The notes below the pieces were generated by a model. It was given only the letters and a program-made list of their open reading frames with translations. It had not been told where the DNA came from and did no database searches. From assembly GCA_023014485.1 (NCBI GenBank), contig JAJOZX010008811.1:90001-154000 (forward strand): 64,000 nt of DNA, given 5' to 3'. The DNA comes from Bathynomus jamesi (lineage: Eukaryota; Arthropoda; Malacostraca; Isopoda; Cirolanidae). Below are positions 11,139-21,603 of this stretch, in pieces. The stretch's first letter is position 1. Every line of letters begins with the position of its first letter. The position numbers were made by a program, and so were the translations under genes.

Positions 11139-11310
11139 TGTGTAAACATTTTATTGGGAACCCGGTATATTTGTTTATTCTACAAATGCATTCTGCTTCG
11201 TATTATAACTAAACTATTGTGTGATTTTTAAGCAAATAGAATAAGTTTTCGTAAACAAAATTTTCTGTTTTCTGTTTACATTTATTCCTGAGCATGACTT
11301 TGTTTCCTTC

Positions 11311-11349
<39 letters not shown>

Positions 11350-11350
<1 letters not shown>

Positions 11351-11570
11351 GGTGAACCAAAAGTAGGTGGACAGTAGGTTGAATACGGTTTGTGTTATAT
11401 TATATTAAACTATGGTGTTCATTATAACTATGGTGTTTGTGTTATATTATATTAAATATTATAACTAAATTTATTTAAATTTTATTTTGTATTATAGTAT
11501 ACAAAAAAATTAAATATGTATTCTCAAAATAAACGTTATCATTTACTGTCCACCTACATTTGGTTCACCC
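11350..11570. mobile_element. Short MITE with GGTGAACC TIRs in (TA)n
   Basis: About 221 bp. The left end reads GGTGAACCAAAAGTAGGTGG then ACAGTA. The right end is the complement with one change (GTAGGTGGACAGTA conserved). TA lies on each side, as for Tc1/mariner targets. The inside is AT-rich and contains a short duplication, 'atggtgtt…gtgttatattatatta'. No transposase. Confidence 0.8.
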
Positions 11571-11587
11571 TATATATAATATATTAT

Positions 11588-11672
11588 ATGCGCCTCGGTG
11601 GTGTACTGGTTAGCGTCGCTGACTACGAATCCATCGGCCCCGGGTTCGAGACCCGGTGACGGCAGCCGGCGC
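11588..11672 (+). repeat. tRNA-like SINE head 1
   Basis: It contains an A-box-like TGGTGTACTGGTTAGCG and a strong B box, GGGTTCGAGACCC, at tRNA spacing. A cloverleaf acceptor stem cannot be drawn convincingly, so this is a SINE head or tRNA relic, not a functional tRNA. Confidence 0.65.
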
Positions 11673-11714
11673 GCAGCAAAACCCAGCTGTTCATCCTTCC
11701 ACACAAAGAAAGTG

Positions 11715-11875
11715 GTTGGTAGATAAATGGGTACCCTGGGTGGCCTAGTGGTTAAGACGCTGGGCTGCTGGTGGGGCGTGGTTCGGATTCCACGTTAAAC
11801 TGTAGGTCTAAGGTGGAGTGAAAAGCTTGACCTTCAATGAACAATTCGGGCGGAAGCTAGCCAAAGGTTATATAT
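11715..11875 (+). repeat. tRNA-like SINE head 2 and body
   Basis: A-box-like TGGCCTAGTGGTTAAGACG and a degraded B box, GTGGTTCGGATTCC, followed by an unrelated tail to about 11875. It lies directly downstream of the first tRNA-like head, possibly as a second SINE or a dimer. Confidence 0.55.
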
Positions 11876-12455
11876 AAAATTATCATTATTAATTTGTACT
11901 GTTGATGAAATGTTTCCAAAAATGGATTTACGAAAGAAAAGAAACTGATAAAAACATGTATTTTGTCACTCACTGCGTAACCCTGAAAAAATATCTAATA
12001 TGTACCCCTAATCTCCTAAGGGTACACGCATTCCCGGTTGAATACCCCCCCCGCCTCACTTTAGATGCTAGGAACGAGGTTAAACAACCCAGAACATCAT
12101 CATTATTATAGCTTAATCCTCCAAAAAGCAATTATAAACTATTTTACTACTTTCATCCTCGTCTTTCAGAGTCAAACAAACAAACAAACAAACAAACACG
12201 AAGTTAAGCAACAACGAAAGTAAAAGTTTGCTTCCAACTTTTTTATTTTATTTTTTTTTTTTCAATAGAAATTTTCTTTTATTTTCCTTCCCTTTTTATC
12301 TTAATTTCTTTATTTTTCGAGTTTCGTAAACAAACATTTTCATGGTCTTTAATAATAAATTGGGTTAATATGAGAAACTTCGAATTATGCTAAATTTGTT
12401 TGCTTTTCATTTAATTTTTGAAAATTATACCTTACTTTTTCTTGGTATTTGTTTG

Positions 12456-12457
<2 letters not shown>
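11876..12457. other. Non-coding stretch with short (CAAA)n
   Basis: (CAAA)n lies at about 12174-12198, followed by T-rich sequence. A small open frame at 11902-12111 shows no domain and is not supported. Confidence 0.45.
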
Positions 12458-12501
<44 letters not shown>

Positions 12502-12540
12502 TATAATCATTATTATTATTATTATTTATTATTATTATTT
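12458..12540. repeat. (ATT)n microsatellite
   Basis: ATT triplets with a few interruptions. Frames here encode poly-Ile or poly-Leu and are artefacts. Confidence 0.9.
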
Positions 12541-12699
12541 GGGAACAAAAGATTGCCTGGTTTTTTGTCATCTTTTTCATTTTTTCCTTTTGAGATTAAG
12601 ATATATATAATTTAAGGCGAGGCTCCCTCTTGCCTTTACGCAATTTTAAAAATTTTAAGTTTTATTTCCGGTTGGTTTCAATACCGTTAGTTTCGTCGA

Positions 12700-13200
12700 A
12701 TAAATAAACTCCTCGTCGACGGGAAATTTCATGGACACTCGAATAAATGAACCTAACGTACTTAATCTAACCTAACAACCTTGCCCACGTAATTTAAACC
12801 TAAAAAAAAATTGTCGACGAAATATCGCATCGACGAAAATTTTTATCGGAATTTTTCTAGCGAAGTGTCGTCCCGTGCCGGCTTTACGACATCTGATCGA
12901 CTTGAAATTCTATCGAAAGTTGTTATTAGGTTAGATTAAGCTAGGTTAGCTTAGGTGAAGTTAATTTTCTAGTGTCGATGTTTTGGTCTTATCCACAAAA
13001 TGGGTCTAGGTCCGTCCGTGTGACACTTCGTCGATAAGACATTTTATTGACAAGTTTTTGGAGGTTAGGTTAAGTTGGATTAGTATAGGTTAAGGTAGAT
13101 TAGAGTAGCTCAGACCAGGTTAAGTTAACCTATCCTAACCAAACCTAACTTAATCTACCCTAATAATAATCTGTCGCTAGAATGTCGAGTCGATCAGATG
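12700..13200. repeat. Degenerate TTAGG-like tracts and TCGAC boxes
   Basis: Many aacctaac / ttaggtta units in both orientations, interspersed with gtcgataagac, gtcgacgaaa and agtgtcgatgtt boxes. Local inverted symmetry is visible (ggttaggttaagttgg at about 13066 against taacctatcctaaccaaacc at about 13125). It resembles other loci near 1420, 8890 and 61900. No gene. Confidence 0.5.
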
Positions 13201-13514
13201 CCGTAAGGTAAGGTCGGTCATACAAGGTTAAGGAATGTTTCCTCTCAAAATTAGGTTCCAAAGTGGGGACCGCATAGACACTAACTGGGAACTTCCTAGC
13301 TCTTTTTTTTTACCCTATACACAAAAAAACATCCCGTTAGAAACCTTTAGATTTTGTTAGTGTTTGAAACCGTTTATTATTTGGAGAGTCAAAGTTACAA
13401 AAACTCCATTTAGTTACTTTGGCTCGATACTTTACAAATGATAAATGACAATTTAATGACCCAATCACTTTATCATTAATTATTTATTTTATTCATTCTC
13501 TATTACGAGTGAAC

Positions 13515-13595
13515 TGTTTAAAGGCATGGGTCGCCGAGCTAGCCCCGCGACCAGAATTTGGGTCGCAGCCTAAAAAGGATAATGAACCACTGGTT
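13515..13595. mobile_element. hAT terminal fragment, degenerate
   Basis: The minus strand reads CCAGTGGTTCATTATCC followed by 'ctgcgacccaaattctggtc', a composition typical of hAT ends. The partner terminus is not found. Confidence 0.4.
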
Positions 13596-13659
13596 TACAG
13601 TGTAGTAACAATCACTAAAGAGGGCCAGAAACTGCCACAGATCGCTAACGGCTAAATTA

Positions 13660-13757
13660 TTATTATTTCCAGCACCATCAAGATTCGAACCCCCGACCTC
13701 AGTGTCTTTACTTCGTTTGTAAGGAAACGGTGTTACCGATTGAGTTACAGAACCTGG
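13660..13757 (-). repeat. tRNA-like SINE head or tRNA pseudogene
   Basis: The minus strand shows an A-box-like TAACTCAATCGGTAACACC and a B box, GGGGGTTCGAATC. The spacing is longer than in a normal tRNA and the 3' acceptor does not pair with the 5' end, so I do not call a functional tRNA. Confidence 0.5.
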
Positions 13758-13759
13758 CT

Positions 13760-14122
13760 GTTTACAACGTAGGTCCGTAAAATTAATTTATTTTTGTTAA
13801 ACTACAGTCGTACATGAAAGCTAAACGAAGTTAGAGGCCATTACAAGTTTGTTAGTAAAGAACCAACGAAGGAAAAGCCGAAACTTTGCATCCTTTGACT
13901 GGTGGATACCTATTATTCCATTATCTTCTATTCAGACACTTTCCAAGACCTCGTCGTCATGCGAAAGACTTAAAATGAAAAAAATCCTTAAATTATTTTT
14001 TTAATCTTTTTTAATGGTGGAAGTTTCCAATTCAGAAAATTTGCTTTTCACTCGTTTATTTTTGCTATTTCGAACTGATAAGAGAGAAAATTTTTCTCTT
14101 AATATCCGCTCTTGTTTATCGC

Positions 14123-14165
<43 letters not shown>

Positions 14166-14789
14166 TTAGAAAGTCGATATCAGCCTATGTCTTTATAGAG
14201 GATTTACATTTAATTTCCAATATTGTGAATAGTTTTTTATTTCCAGTACTGAGTTTCTTAATAATAATTCTAGATAAGAATTTGCAGTATGCTAAGAATA
14301 CTGTATTCATTTTTTCTTCTGCTCACGCGTTTCGTTCATATACTTTGAACATCTTCAGAGCTTTATACATAATTTTAAAGTAAAATGGGTTATATATATA
14401 TTTTTTTTATTGTAAATTTGATACAATTTCAAATTAATTTAGGAATATTCGAAAGTTCATTAAATTTTATATTAATTTTCGGTTTTTTCATTGTACTGTA
14501 AAAGGCTTCGGCAATTTTTTTTTAGTTTTTGTAAGTTATGTGATGAGTGAGTATAAGATTGGAAAGTTTTGTGAGATATTTTTTAAATTTAATATTTTAT
14601 GATCTACTCCGTTAATTTTACTTGGACGATATTTATGTTGGTATGTTCTCTCTTTAATTCTTTAGTTTATTATTGTTATTATTATCTTTTGAAGCTTATT
14701 TGTTTTTTATTATCTTTGTTCACTGATGCGGTTCCTCTTTTTGTTTGAAGAGAAAAGCTTAGATAAATTGAATTCCTTCGTAATGTTTA

Positions 14790-14790
<1 letters not shown>
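13760..14790. other. AT-rich non-coding stretch
   Basis: It contains (ATT)n at 14122-14166 and a possible Penelope-like end at 14325-14360. No gene is supported. Confidence 0.45.
14325..14360 (-). other. Possible Penelope-like terminal hairpin
   Basis: The minus strand reads CTGAAGATG, TTCA…TGAA, CGAAACGCG. The order resembles a hammerhead core (CTGANGA, stem, GAAAC), but the cleavage triplet is GCG and there is no coding sequence nearby. A weak call. Confidence 0.3.

Positions 14791-14792
<2 letters not shown>

Positions 14793-14846
<54 letters not shown>
14793..14846. repeat. (CT)n microsatellite
   Basis: Uninterrupted CT repeats. Confidence 0.95.
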
Positions 14847-14849
14847 GCA

Positions 14850-15305
14850 CGATAAACTCTTAAGTAATTTTACGTGCATTTAAGTAATTTAAAAGGCATC
14901 TTTGAAACCAACTTTTAGGAGCTGGTTTATTAAGTGTCTGATAAAGAAGATGAGATAGCCAGCTGCTGCTGGAGAGGTGGGGCTGCAGCTCTTAGGATTG
15001 AGGGTCAAACACTCATTTAGGGCTGTCCGCATTTATGTATCCTATCACCTCGTGGTGGTGTTTGCGAGGTTAATTCCACGCACGACACGGGGTGAAATAT
15101 CGGCTACTAACAACATTTTTTCCTTTGATTTTAAATTTGTCTTTTATCTCTTTTTTTTACAATTTATGTAAATAAACATTTTTCGTTGTTTCCTGTTGTT
15201 ATGTTAGTCACCATTATTTATATGGCTAGATTAAGGCATGGTCAAATGGCACTACATCCCAGGGGTCCCGCAATAAAGATGGGCTCTCAAAGAGTAGAAG
15301 AGAAA
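14850..15305. other. Non-coding stretch, no gene seen
   Basis: Mixed sequence. An open frame at 14977-15171 shows no domain. Confidence 0.4.
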
Positions 15306-15307
15306 AA

Positions 15308-15479
15308 TTTTCGGAGCAAGTGTAGTTTACGTCCCCTGTGGTGCCTAGTGTAGTTAACGTTCCCCTACATTATCCTAGTGTAGTTTGCGTTCCCCAACTT
15401 TGTCCGCGTATACCTAATCAAATGAAACGTTAAAACTAACCTAAATATTACGACTTAACCTAACCAATCGTCAGTTTAT

Positions 15480-15527
<48 letters not shown>

Positions 15528-15700
15528 ATTGACGATTGGTTAGGTTAAGTCGTAATATTTTCGTTAGTTTTAACGTTTTATTTGATGGATTCATAAAAAA
15601 TGTCTCCTAAAGATCCTAGTAGTGTAGTTTACGTTCCCCAACTTTGACGTTTGTGTCCCCTTTTGCGTCAGGGGGACGTAAACTACACTTGCTCCAAATT
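15308..15700. repeat. Large inverted repeat centred on (TA)n
   Basis: Outer arms carry GGAGCAAGTGTAGTTTACG (15313) and its complement (15675-15695). Inner arms carry AAACGTTAAAACTAAC and ATTACGACTTAACCTAACC on the left and their complements on the right, meeting at the TA tract 15476-15528. The arms agree over most of about 150 bp with small indels. A third, partial copy of the inner arm lies at 16028-16072. It is probably a foldback transposon. The minus-strand open frame at 15591-15863 overlaps an arm and is not a gene. Confidence 0.7.
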
Positions 15701-15916
15701 TTCTAACATTTTTTTTTATAAATTCAATATTGCCAAAACTGCCAAAAAAAGTAGTTACTTCCTTTTGTGACATTGAAATTTGTGTTAAGTTAATTCTTGG
15801 TACAAGTTTAACTGTGACGTCATTTTTTCTTTGTGACGGTTTGCCTTTGCATGTGACAAACATGCTTTAGTTGTGTAAATTTTGGGTTTATTATTTTAAT
15901 TGTGAAAAAGAATAAA

Positions 15917-16129
15917 AAATTTTGGATCACCTGAAGATAAGGGCCCCATGTATTCTTGTTTTTTGCTTTACAGTACCAAATACAATAATAAATTAAATTG
16001 AATGCTCGGTTAGGTCACCTGTACCCTTGACGATTGGTTAGGTTAAGTCGTGGTATTTTTGTTAGTTTTAACGAAGATATCATTTGGTAATTGAGGCTGG
16101 GGCCCTGATCTTCAGGTGATCCAAAATTT
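15917..16129. mobile_element. MITE-like element with ~31-bp inverted ends
   Basis: The left end (15917-15947) has TTTTGGATCACCTGAAGAT and GGGCCCC. The right end (16099-16129) is its complement with two differences. It includes the third arm of the neighbouring foldback sequence at 16028-16072, suggesting one insertion inside another. Confidence 0.6.
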
Positions 16130-16227
16130 TGTACCAAATTTTTTTTTTTATTGAAGACTCTGTTGAGGTTAATTCGCTGATATATATATCATTAATTCAT
16201 TTCACGTGTTTAATTGTGAAATTCATC

Positions 16228-16228
<1 letters not shown>

Positions 16229-16287
<59 letters not shown>
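16229..16287. repeat. (TA)n microsatellite
   Basis: Uninterrupted TA repeats. Confidence 0.95.
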
Positions 16288-16288
<1 letters not shown>

Positions 16289-16289
16289 A

Positions 16290-17446
16290 TATAAAATAAA
16301 AAATTTAGAAACATCTAAAAACTGAAAAAGTAAGCAGCGAAGATAAATTAAACTGGGTGCTTCGGCGTGCTTGCCTTACTGTCGAAGGGCTCTCAAACAC
16401 GTGCAGTTCCCATAAAAAAGTTCGATAGAGAAGTAAATTTAAAAATATATAGTGTACGTGCAGAAATAGCCTTTTGCCACGCCTTATCTTTTTTTATACA
16501 CAGTATATTCGGTGACAAAATACATTTATTTTCCCGAGAGGTGCTCGTTTCCACAAACACACACACACACACACACACACAAAGAAAAAGGTAGTCCCCC
16601 CCCCCGCCCCATTCTCTCCCACTTCATGCATGGCGAAGAAGACATTGTATAAAATATAGAATTTCTATTTTTTATATTTAAAATTTCCCACGTATCGTAT
16701 CAACGAAATAAAGTGTTAAATATACTTTAGTCTTAGGAATGAATAAATCCTTGCTGCCTAGTTTACTTTTATTATTAAACAAAGGTTATTCATGAGTTAA
16801 AAAGTGGCGTTTTCTTCCTCAACAACCTCTTTAAACACCAACTGTCAACCCACCTCTAAAACTGATGTCTTTCAGTACATATCAATGAATTAATCTATGC
16901 TATTTATACGGAGATTTATGCAGACATTCTTTGTAGCAGATCACTGATTATAGTATCTTTTAAGATTATCATATTTTTTAGTATGAGAAATCAGACGAAA
17001 TACGGCTGTTAGTAAAACGTGGCAACAATACTTTGGAAACCGAAATTTTTTTTTTGTGCGTTACCGCTGTTGTAAAGATATATATAAAAACAATGATATA
17101 ACATTATTTAAACTTTTTGATGCTGAAACAGTAGCATATAAGAAAAAAATTGATGGAATATACTCTTGAAGAACGCCATTTATTACCCGACTTGAATTTA
17201 AATTTTTCGTTGTTGTGACGTTCGTGAGTGTTGAGAGCATACAATTTTTAAAAAGTTTCATTAAAGTACGAAATATTTCGATATGTATTTCCATTCAGTT
17301 TTTTACATTTCAGATCATTAATTACTCTTTGAAAACACAGTGATCGAAGTTAAAGAACACTTCTAAGAATTTTTTTTCTTGCCTATTTATATTGAATTCA
17401 TAATCAACTGGAGTAGAAGTGTAATTCTACACAGAATGGAAAGTTT
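16290..17446. other. Non-coding stretch with (CA)n
   Basis: (CA)n lies at 16556-16581, followed by a C-run near 16598-16610. The open frames here run through the repeat or lack domains. Confidence 0.45.
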
Positions 17447-17851
17447 CTAAACTAACAAGAATAGGAGTATCATTGAATCATAAGAGCACCAAAGATGGTG
17501 CAGAGGGCTAACACGTAAAAACACTTCTGGGCGTGAAGGAAGGACGGGGCCAAGGGCGAGCGCCCGCAAAAGTGACCCCTCGATAGAAGGAGGAGACAGC
17601 CGAAAACAGTCTCCAAGGCTCAACGATGCCACTTTTTCTATAAATTTTGAAGTGTGTAGTGTGTAAGATGCATGTATGTGTAGTGAGGAATAGAGGGAGA
17701 AGTAGGCGTTTGAGAGCATGCTGGACTGCTTACAGGGTAGATGAGACACGGAAAACAGATCAGCTAAAGGATATAGTGACAAGAGAAACGGGAGTTCCAG
17801 CACTCCCTGTCTCCTGCCTAACATCCACCCCTGGTTGATTGGTGTCTGCAA
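17447..17851 (-). other. Open frame of unknown nature, probably not a gene
   Basis: A 134-codon minus-strand frame with hydrophobic, Leu/Ser-rich composition. I see no domain, no similarity to other frames in the window and no promoter. Given the surroundings it may be transposon UTR sequence. It is listed only because of its length. Confidence 0.15.
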
Positions 17852-17864
17852 TCTCCTCCTTAAG

Positions 17865-17948
17865 CGGAGCTAAGTGGAAGCTTAGTGGTCACTGCCCACG
17901 ATTCCGAGTGAGAAGTCTCGGGTTTGAATGCTGATAGGAGATATTTCA

Positions 17949-17950
<2 letters not shown>
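17865..17950 (+). repeat. tRNA-like SINE head with (CA)n tail
   Basis: A-box-like AGCTTAGTGGTCACTGCC and a degraded B box, CGGGTTTGAATGCTG, followed immediately by (CA)n at 17950-17988. The order (tRNA head, short body, simple-repeat tail) is typical of a SINE. Confidence 0.55.

Positions 17951-17988
<38 letters not shown>
17950..17988. repeat. (CA)n microsatellite
   Basis: Uninterrupted CA repeats directly after a tRNA-like head. Confidence 0.95.
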
Positions 17989-18059
17989 AGCTAATTGACG
18001 GTGGCCCTTTGGTAATCATTATTTTATTAACATAATTAAGTTGACGTGTTTTACTTAGA

Positions 18060-18155
18060 ACCTCTGTTGTGTTACGATCACTGAAGGCACATGCAGTAAG
18101 TACATGTCCCTGTTGTGTTACGATCACTTAAGGCACATGCAGTAAGTACATGTTA
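18060..18155 (+). repeat. Short tandem duplication
   Basis: The segment 'ctgttgtgttacgatcact' followed by 'aggcacatgcagtaagta' occurs twice in tandem (about 18066 and 18112), with a period of about 47 bp. Confidence 0.8.
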
Positions 18156-19000
18156 TACCTTGGATTAAATAATAATTAATTATTACAGGATATATGGAGG
18201 ATGACAAGGGAAAGGCACGTAAGTGGTGCATTTTTCAGAAATTTTTCTTCTTTGATTTTGAAAGTTAATGACGAGCATAAGAATTAATATTGCGAGTCTG
18301 CAAATAAACAATCATCTTATTTGAACTTTCTGTTAATGAAAAAAAAATTGCCTTCTTTCTCCAGTCAGAAAATTAGTTTTTAGGCACGTCACTAATTCTC
18401 AAAGTTACGGATCAAAATTTATGAAAAATGCACTTAATATTACTTTCCCTTATCATTTGGGTTGTGCCGGATAGCCGTCCTGATAGTACCGGATAGTACT
18501 TTTTTTTTAGAGATAAAACATACACATTTGTTCCTCAAACTATTTATATAGAGCCTAAATGCTAATAATTTTAGTAATTTGGCATAAAATTGTTTATCAT
18601 AATATGCGAGTAACAGAAATTATGAAACTCGTATTTCTAATGATGGAAAAAAAATTCTGCAAAATTTTATGCTTTTTTTCAGATTTTCGTTTTTGATAAA
18701 AAAAATAATAATAATAATTTTAATTTTTTTTTAATGTAGTTAATCATACTAATAGGGAAAGTGATATATTTCACTCGAAAATTTTATATGCAAAGTTAAC
18801 CTTTTGCTACGTTGGAATGTTAAGACTAATTTAACTATATATAAACATATATTGCGTATTAACCAAATAAATACTACACCTTATATAAAACAGATTTATA
18901 ATAATTTTGCCATTATTAAGCAGACCTTCTTGTATCTGTGTCAGTGGCTGTGTCCTGCGTTTATGTCTCTGATTAATTTTTTTTAATATTTATTCCTAAT
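18156..19000. other. AT-rich non-coding stretch
   Basis: I see no gene or clear repeat structure. Confidence 0.4.
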
Positions 19001-19784
19001 TAGGGTTGCAAAGAGATGAAAACTTCCCGGGAATTTCGGAAATTTTTCATGGAAAGTTTCAAGAATTTTGAATGCGTCGGGAATTTTGGGAATTTTAAAT
19101 TTTATGTAATTTTTAAGGTTTATTAGATTTTTTCGGCAGTAAACGGTAAAATATACTATAGTTAAGCATTTTGCACCCAAAAAAGAAGTTCTGATTTCTT
19201 ATGTCAATTGTTTTTATTGAGTTCAGTGAGTTTACTGGTTAAAAATAGGAATTTGAAATCAGTGTGCAGGAAATTCACGTTTTAATACCGATAAGGCTTA
19301 TTTTTACCTGAGGAGTGTCCATTTCAGCATTCTGGGAATTTCCTTGTGAAATAATTGGGGGTTGGAAGAAATTTCAAGGAGTGGGGTTTCCCATTTCAAC
19401 ATCTCCATCTCCGAGTTACTGCCAAATGCCACTACCATACTGAATTGAGTCATATGCTAATATCACAAACTGCATTTTGAGTTGCTTTTCTTGTCCGCAT
19501 TATTCTACTTTTCTAAAACAATTAAATTACAGAGTGTTCCTTAATTTAAGAATACACAGCTGTTTGTTTTAAGAAAATGAATGTTTTTAAAAATTCTCAG
19601 AATTACCTAAATTTCCAAAAATTTTCAAAATTCCCAAAATTCGCAGCTCAGCAATTTATCGCCCTCAAATTAAATTAAATAAATAGTCTAATTTCACAAT
19701 TATTTATGCTAAAACAACTAACAAAAAAGGTTATTCAATTCAATTGAAATTCAATTCATTTTCTGTGAATTTTACAATCCTAGC
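19001..19784. mobile_element. Probable hAT-type non-autonomous element
   Basis: The left end TAGGGTTGCAAAG and the right end TTTTACAATCCTA are imperfect inverted repeats. Subterminal GGGAATTT-rich and AAATTCCC-rich regions mirror each other. The flanks ttcctaat and gctctaat could be a decayed 8-bp duplication. No transposase frame is left. The boundaries are tentative. Confidence 0.4.
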
Positions 19785-19789
19785 TCTAA

Positions 19790-20405
19790 TAATACAATTT
19801 TCTCTATTGTGTATTCAGAAAAGAAAATTAAAGGGTGAAACTAGCTCAAAGGATTTCACAAAGTCCAAATCTAAAACAATGGTTTAAAGTACTGAGTAGG
19901 ATTATATGAATTAATTCACGTTAATTCGTATTATATTTCTATTTTGTTCATTAGTTAGTAATGATATTTGTGGAAGTTAATTTGGTTGGTTATTAATTTT
20001 ATCGCGTTAACTCGTAAGTTAAAATAAAGTAAATTTTAAAGGTGAGCCGTGACACGTTTAAAAATTAGTATAAAAATGTAGCCCGTTAAATTTAAAATTT
20101 CTATTATTAAAATAGTTGAGCACTCCATCTAGTTCAGTTTACTCAAAAAGACCTTTTAGTGCAGGAAGGAGAATTTATTCAGATAATAAAAATCGTTTTT
20201 TCTTATAAAATGTGGAAAAGCTGCTTTTCATCATGATAAATTTAAAAATTTAAAATTTTTAATCAGAGTTAATTGTAATTCATTAGAAAAAGGAAAAAAA
20301 ATGTACTCTTTTTTTAGTTTAAAAATAGGAAGTTTTTCTTCCTAATTTATTAAATATTTTTAATTTTAAATTTTTAATAGGTACAATATAGCTTAATTAA
20401 TTCTC
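19790..20405. other. AT-rich non-coding stretch
   Basis: I see nothing beyond AT-rich sequence. Confidence 0.4.
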
Positions 20406-20424
20406 AGAAACCCATGGAAAGCCA

Positions 20425-20555
20425 GAATCGCGTCGCGGTCGTTGCAGTGTGCGGGGCTCCCATTCTGTCACTTTAAAATCACACGCGACTTGAGTCGTCA
20501 CGACCCAAGTTGTGAGTCGTGAGTCGCGAGACGATAGTGTGTGCGGCCGGCCTTA
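20425..20555. repeat. GGCCGGCC-ended repeat, copy 1 (partial)
   Basis: It contains 'gaatcgcgtcgcggtcgttg', then 'cacgcgacttgagtcgtcac', ending at CGGCCGGCC near 20554. It is nearly identical and in the same orientation to 61557-61680. The left terminus present in the second copy is missing here. Confidence 0.75.
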
Positions 20556-20559
20556 GTTG

Positions 20560-21602
20560 ATGGAACTAAATCAATATGTAACAGTGTAGATCCGTTTTTT
20601 TTCTATTTCGTTCTCAATTTTGTATTATAGATAGTTATAGAGATATTCCCGGATATCCTAAAAAACTTGCCGGCCCCCGGATACTTACTCGATATCCGGC
20701 GCATACCTGCTTGTCATCCTCCATACAGGTGGAAGTTGTGGAACTGCATAATGATTTTGAGAAAAGATTGTATACCAATATGGATATATACACACACACT
20801 ATATATATATATATATTAAGAAGCGATAATGTTGATGGTACCATTTTTTAATCATGTTTCCGACCGGTGATTTACAAGTGGCATCCGAAGAACGGAAATA
20901 AATTTTGAAAATGTCTCATTTGGATCCAGAAAGATTAATTGAACATTTCCTTAATATTATTACGAGGATAACGTCATATTATAAACATCTAACGTCTTAT
21001 CGTTAATCGTATTTAACTAAAGAACTTGACGATGTATCGTCATAGTATTAAAAAGTTCCATTATTTAGAAGGAAGTTCTGCTTTTGCTTTTGAGCTATTT
21101 CCTGGTTCCTTTTACGAACTATCTTGTTTTAATCTTTCTCAAATAGGGTTTCTACCGCCCCCCCCCTTAAGAGTGAATAAAATCGTCCGCGCTCAAAATA
21201 AAAACTTCTAAATTTAGAACTTATAACTTCTTTATGAGGGTGTGTTCTAGGTGAAGAAAGAAGTTTTTCCTTCTTTTGGGTATTGAGATTTCTTGCGAGA
21301 TGATATAATCACTTCCTTTAATGATACGTAACTTCTTTAGATAGAAGAAATGGTCTTCAAAACTTCTTTTTGAGTTATGTGAGACAAAAAGAAGATAATA
21401 TTTCTGTGTATAGAAGGTTGCGGGAAGTCTTTATTTTCTGTGTGATGTTAGAGCCACAATAAAATCAATAAACTAGACACAATGCAATTTACTAATCAGT
21501 TCCCGATGAAAAGACCCAAAACGGATAAATATATGCAGATTTGACTTTATTTAACCTATTTTAACGAAATTTTAACATGTTTTTGTGTTATCTGTTTAAT
21601 AT
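20560..21602. other. Non-coding stretch, no gene seen
   Basis: Several 'aacttctt' and complementary 'aagaagtt' words cluster at 21200-21430. I find no gene or element ends. Confidence 0.4.
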
Positions 21603-21603
21603 A

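Larger units (their letters stand above)
9308..11170 (-). mobile_element. Mariner-like element with a MITE nested near its 3' end
   Basis: The right end (about 11134-11170) reads gatgtgtaaacattttattg followed by ggaacccggtat. The left end near 9312-9327 keeps the matching tgtttacacatc, in inverted orientation as a TIR should be. The transposase pseudogene at 9895-10960 lies between. The MITE at 9341-9779 appears to sit inside, between the coding region and the left TIR. (TA)n arrays at 9280-9304 and 11088-11134 complicate the exact ends. Confidence 0.6.

Noticed and set aside
17447..17851. 134-residue hydrophobic minus-strand protein
   Set aside because: No domain, no clear start context, and the region borders a SINE head. 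Kept only as a very low-confidence note.
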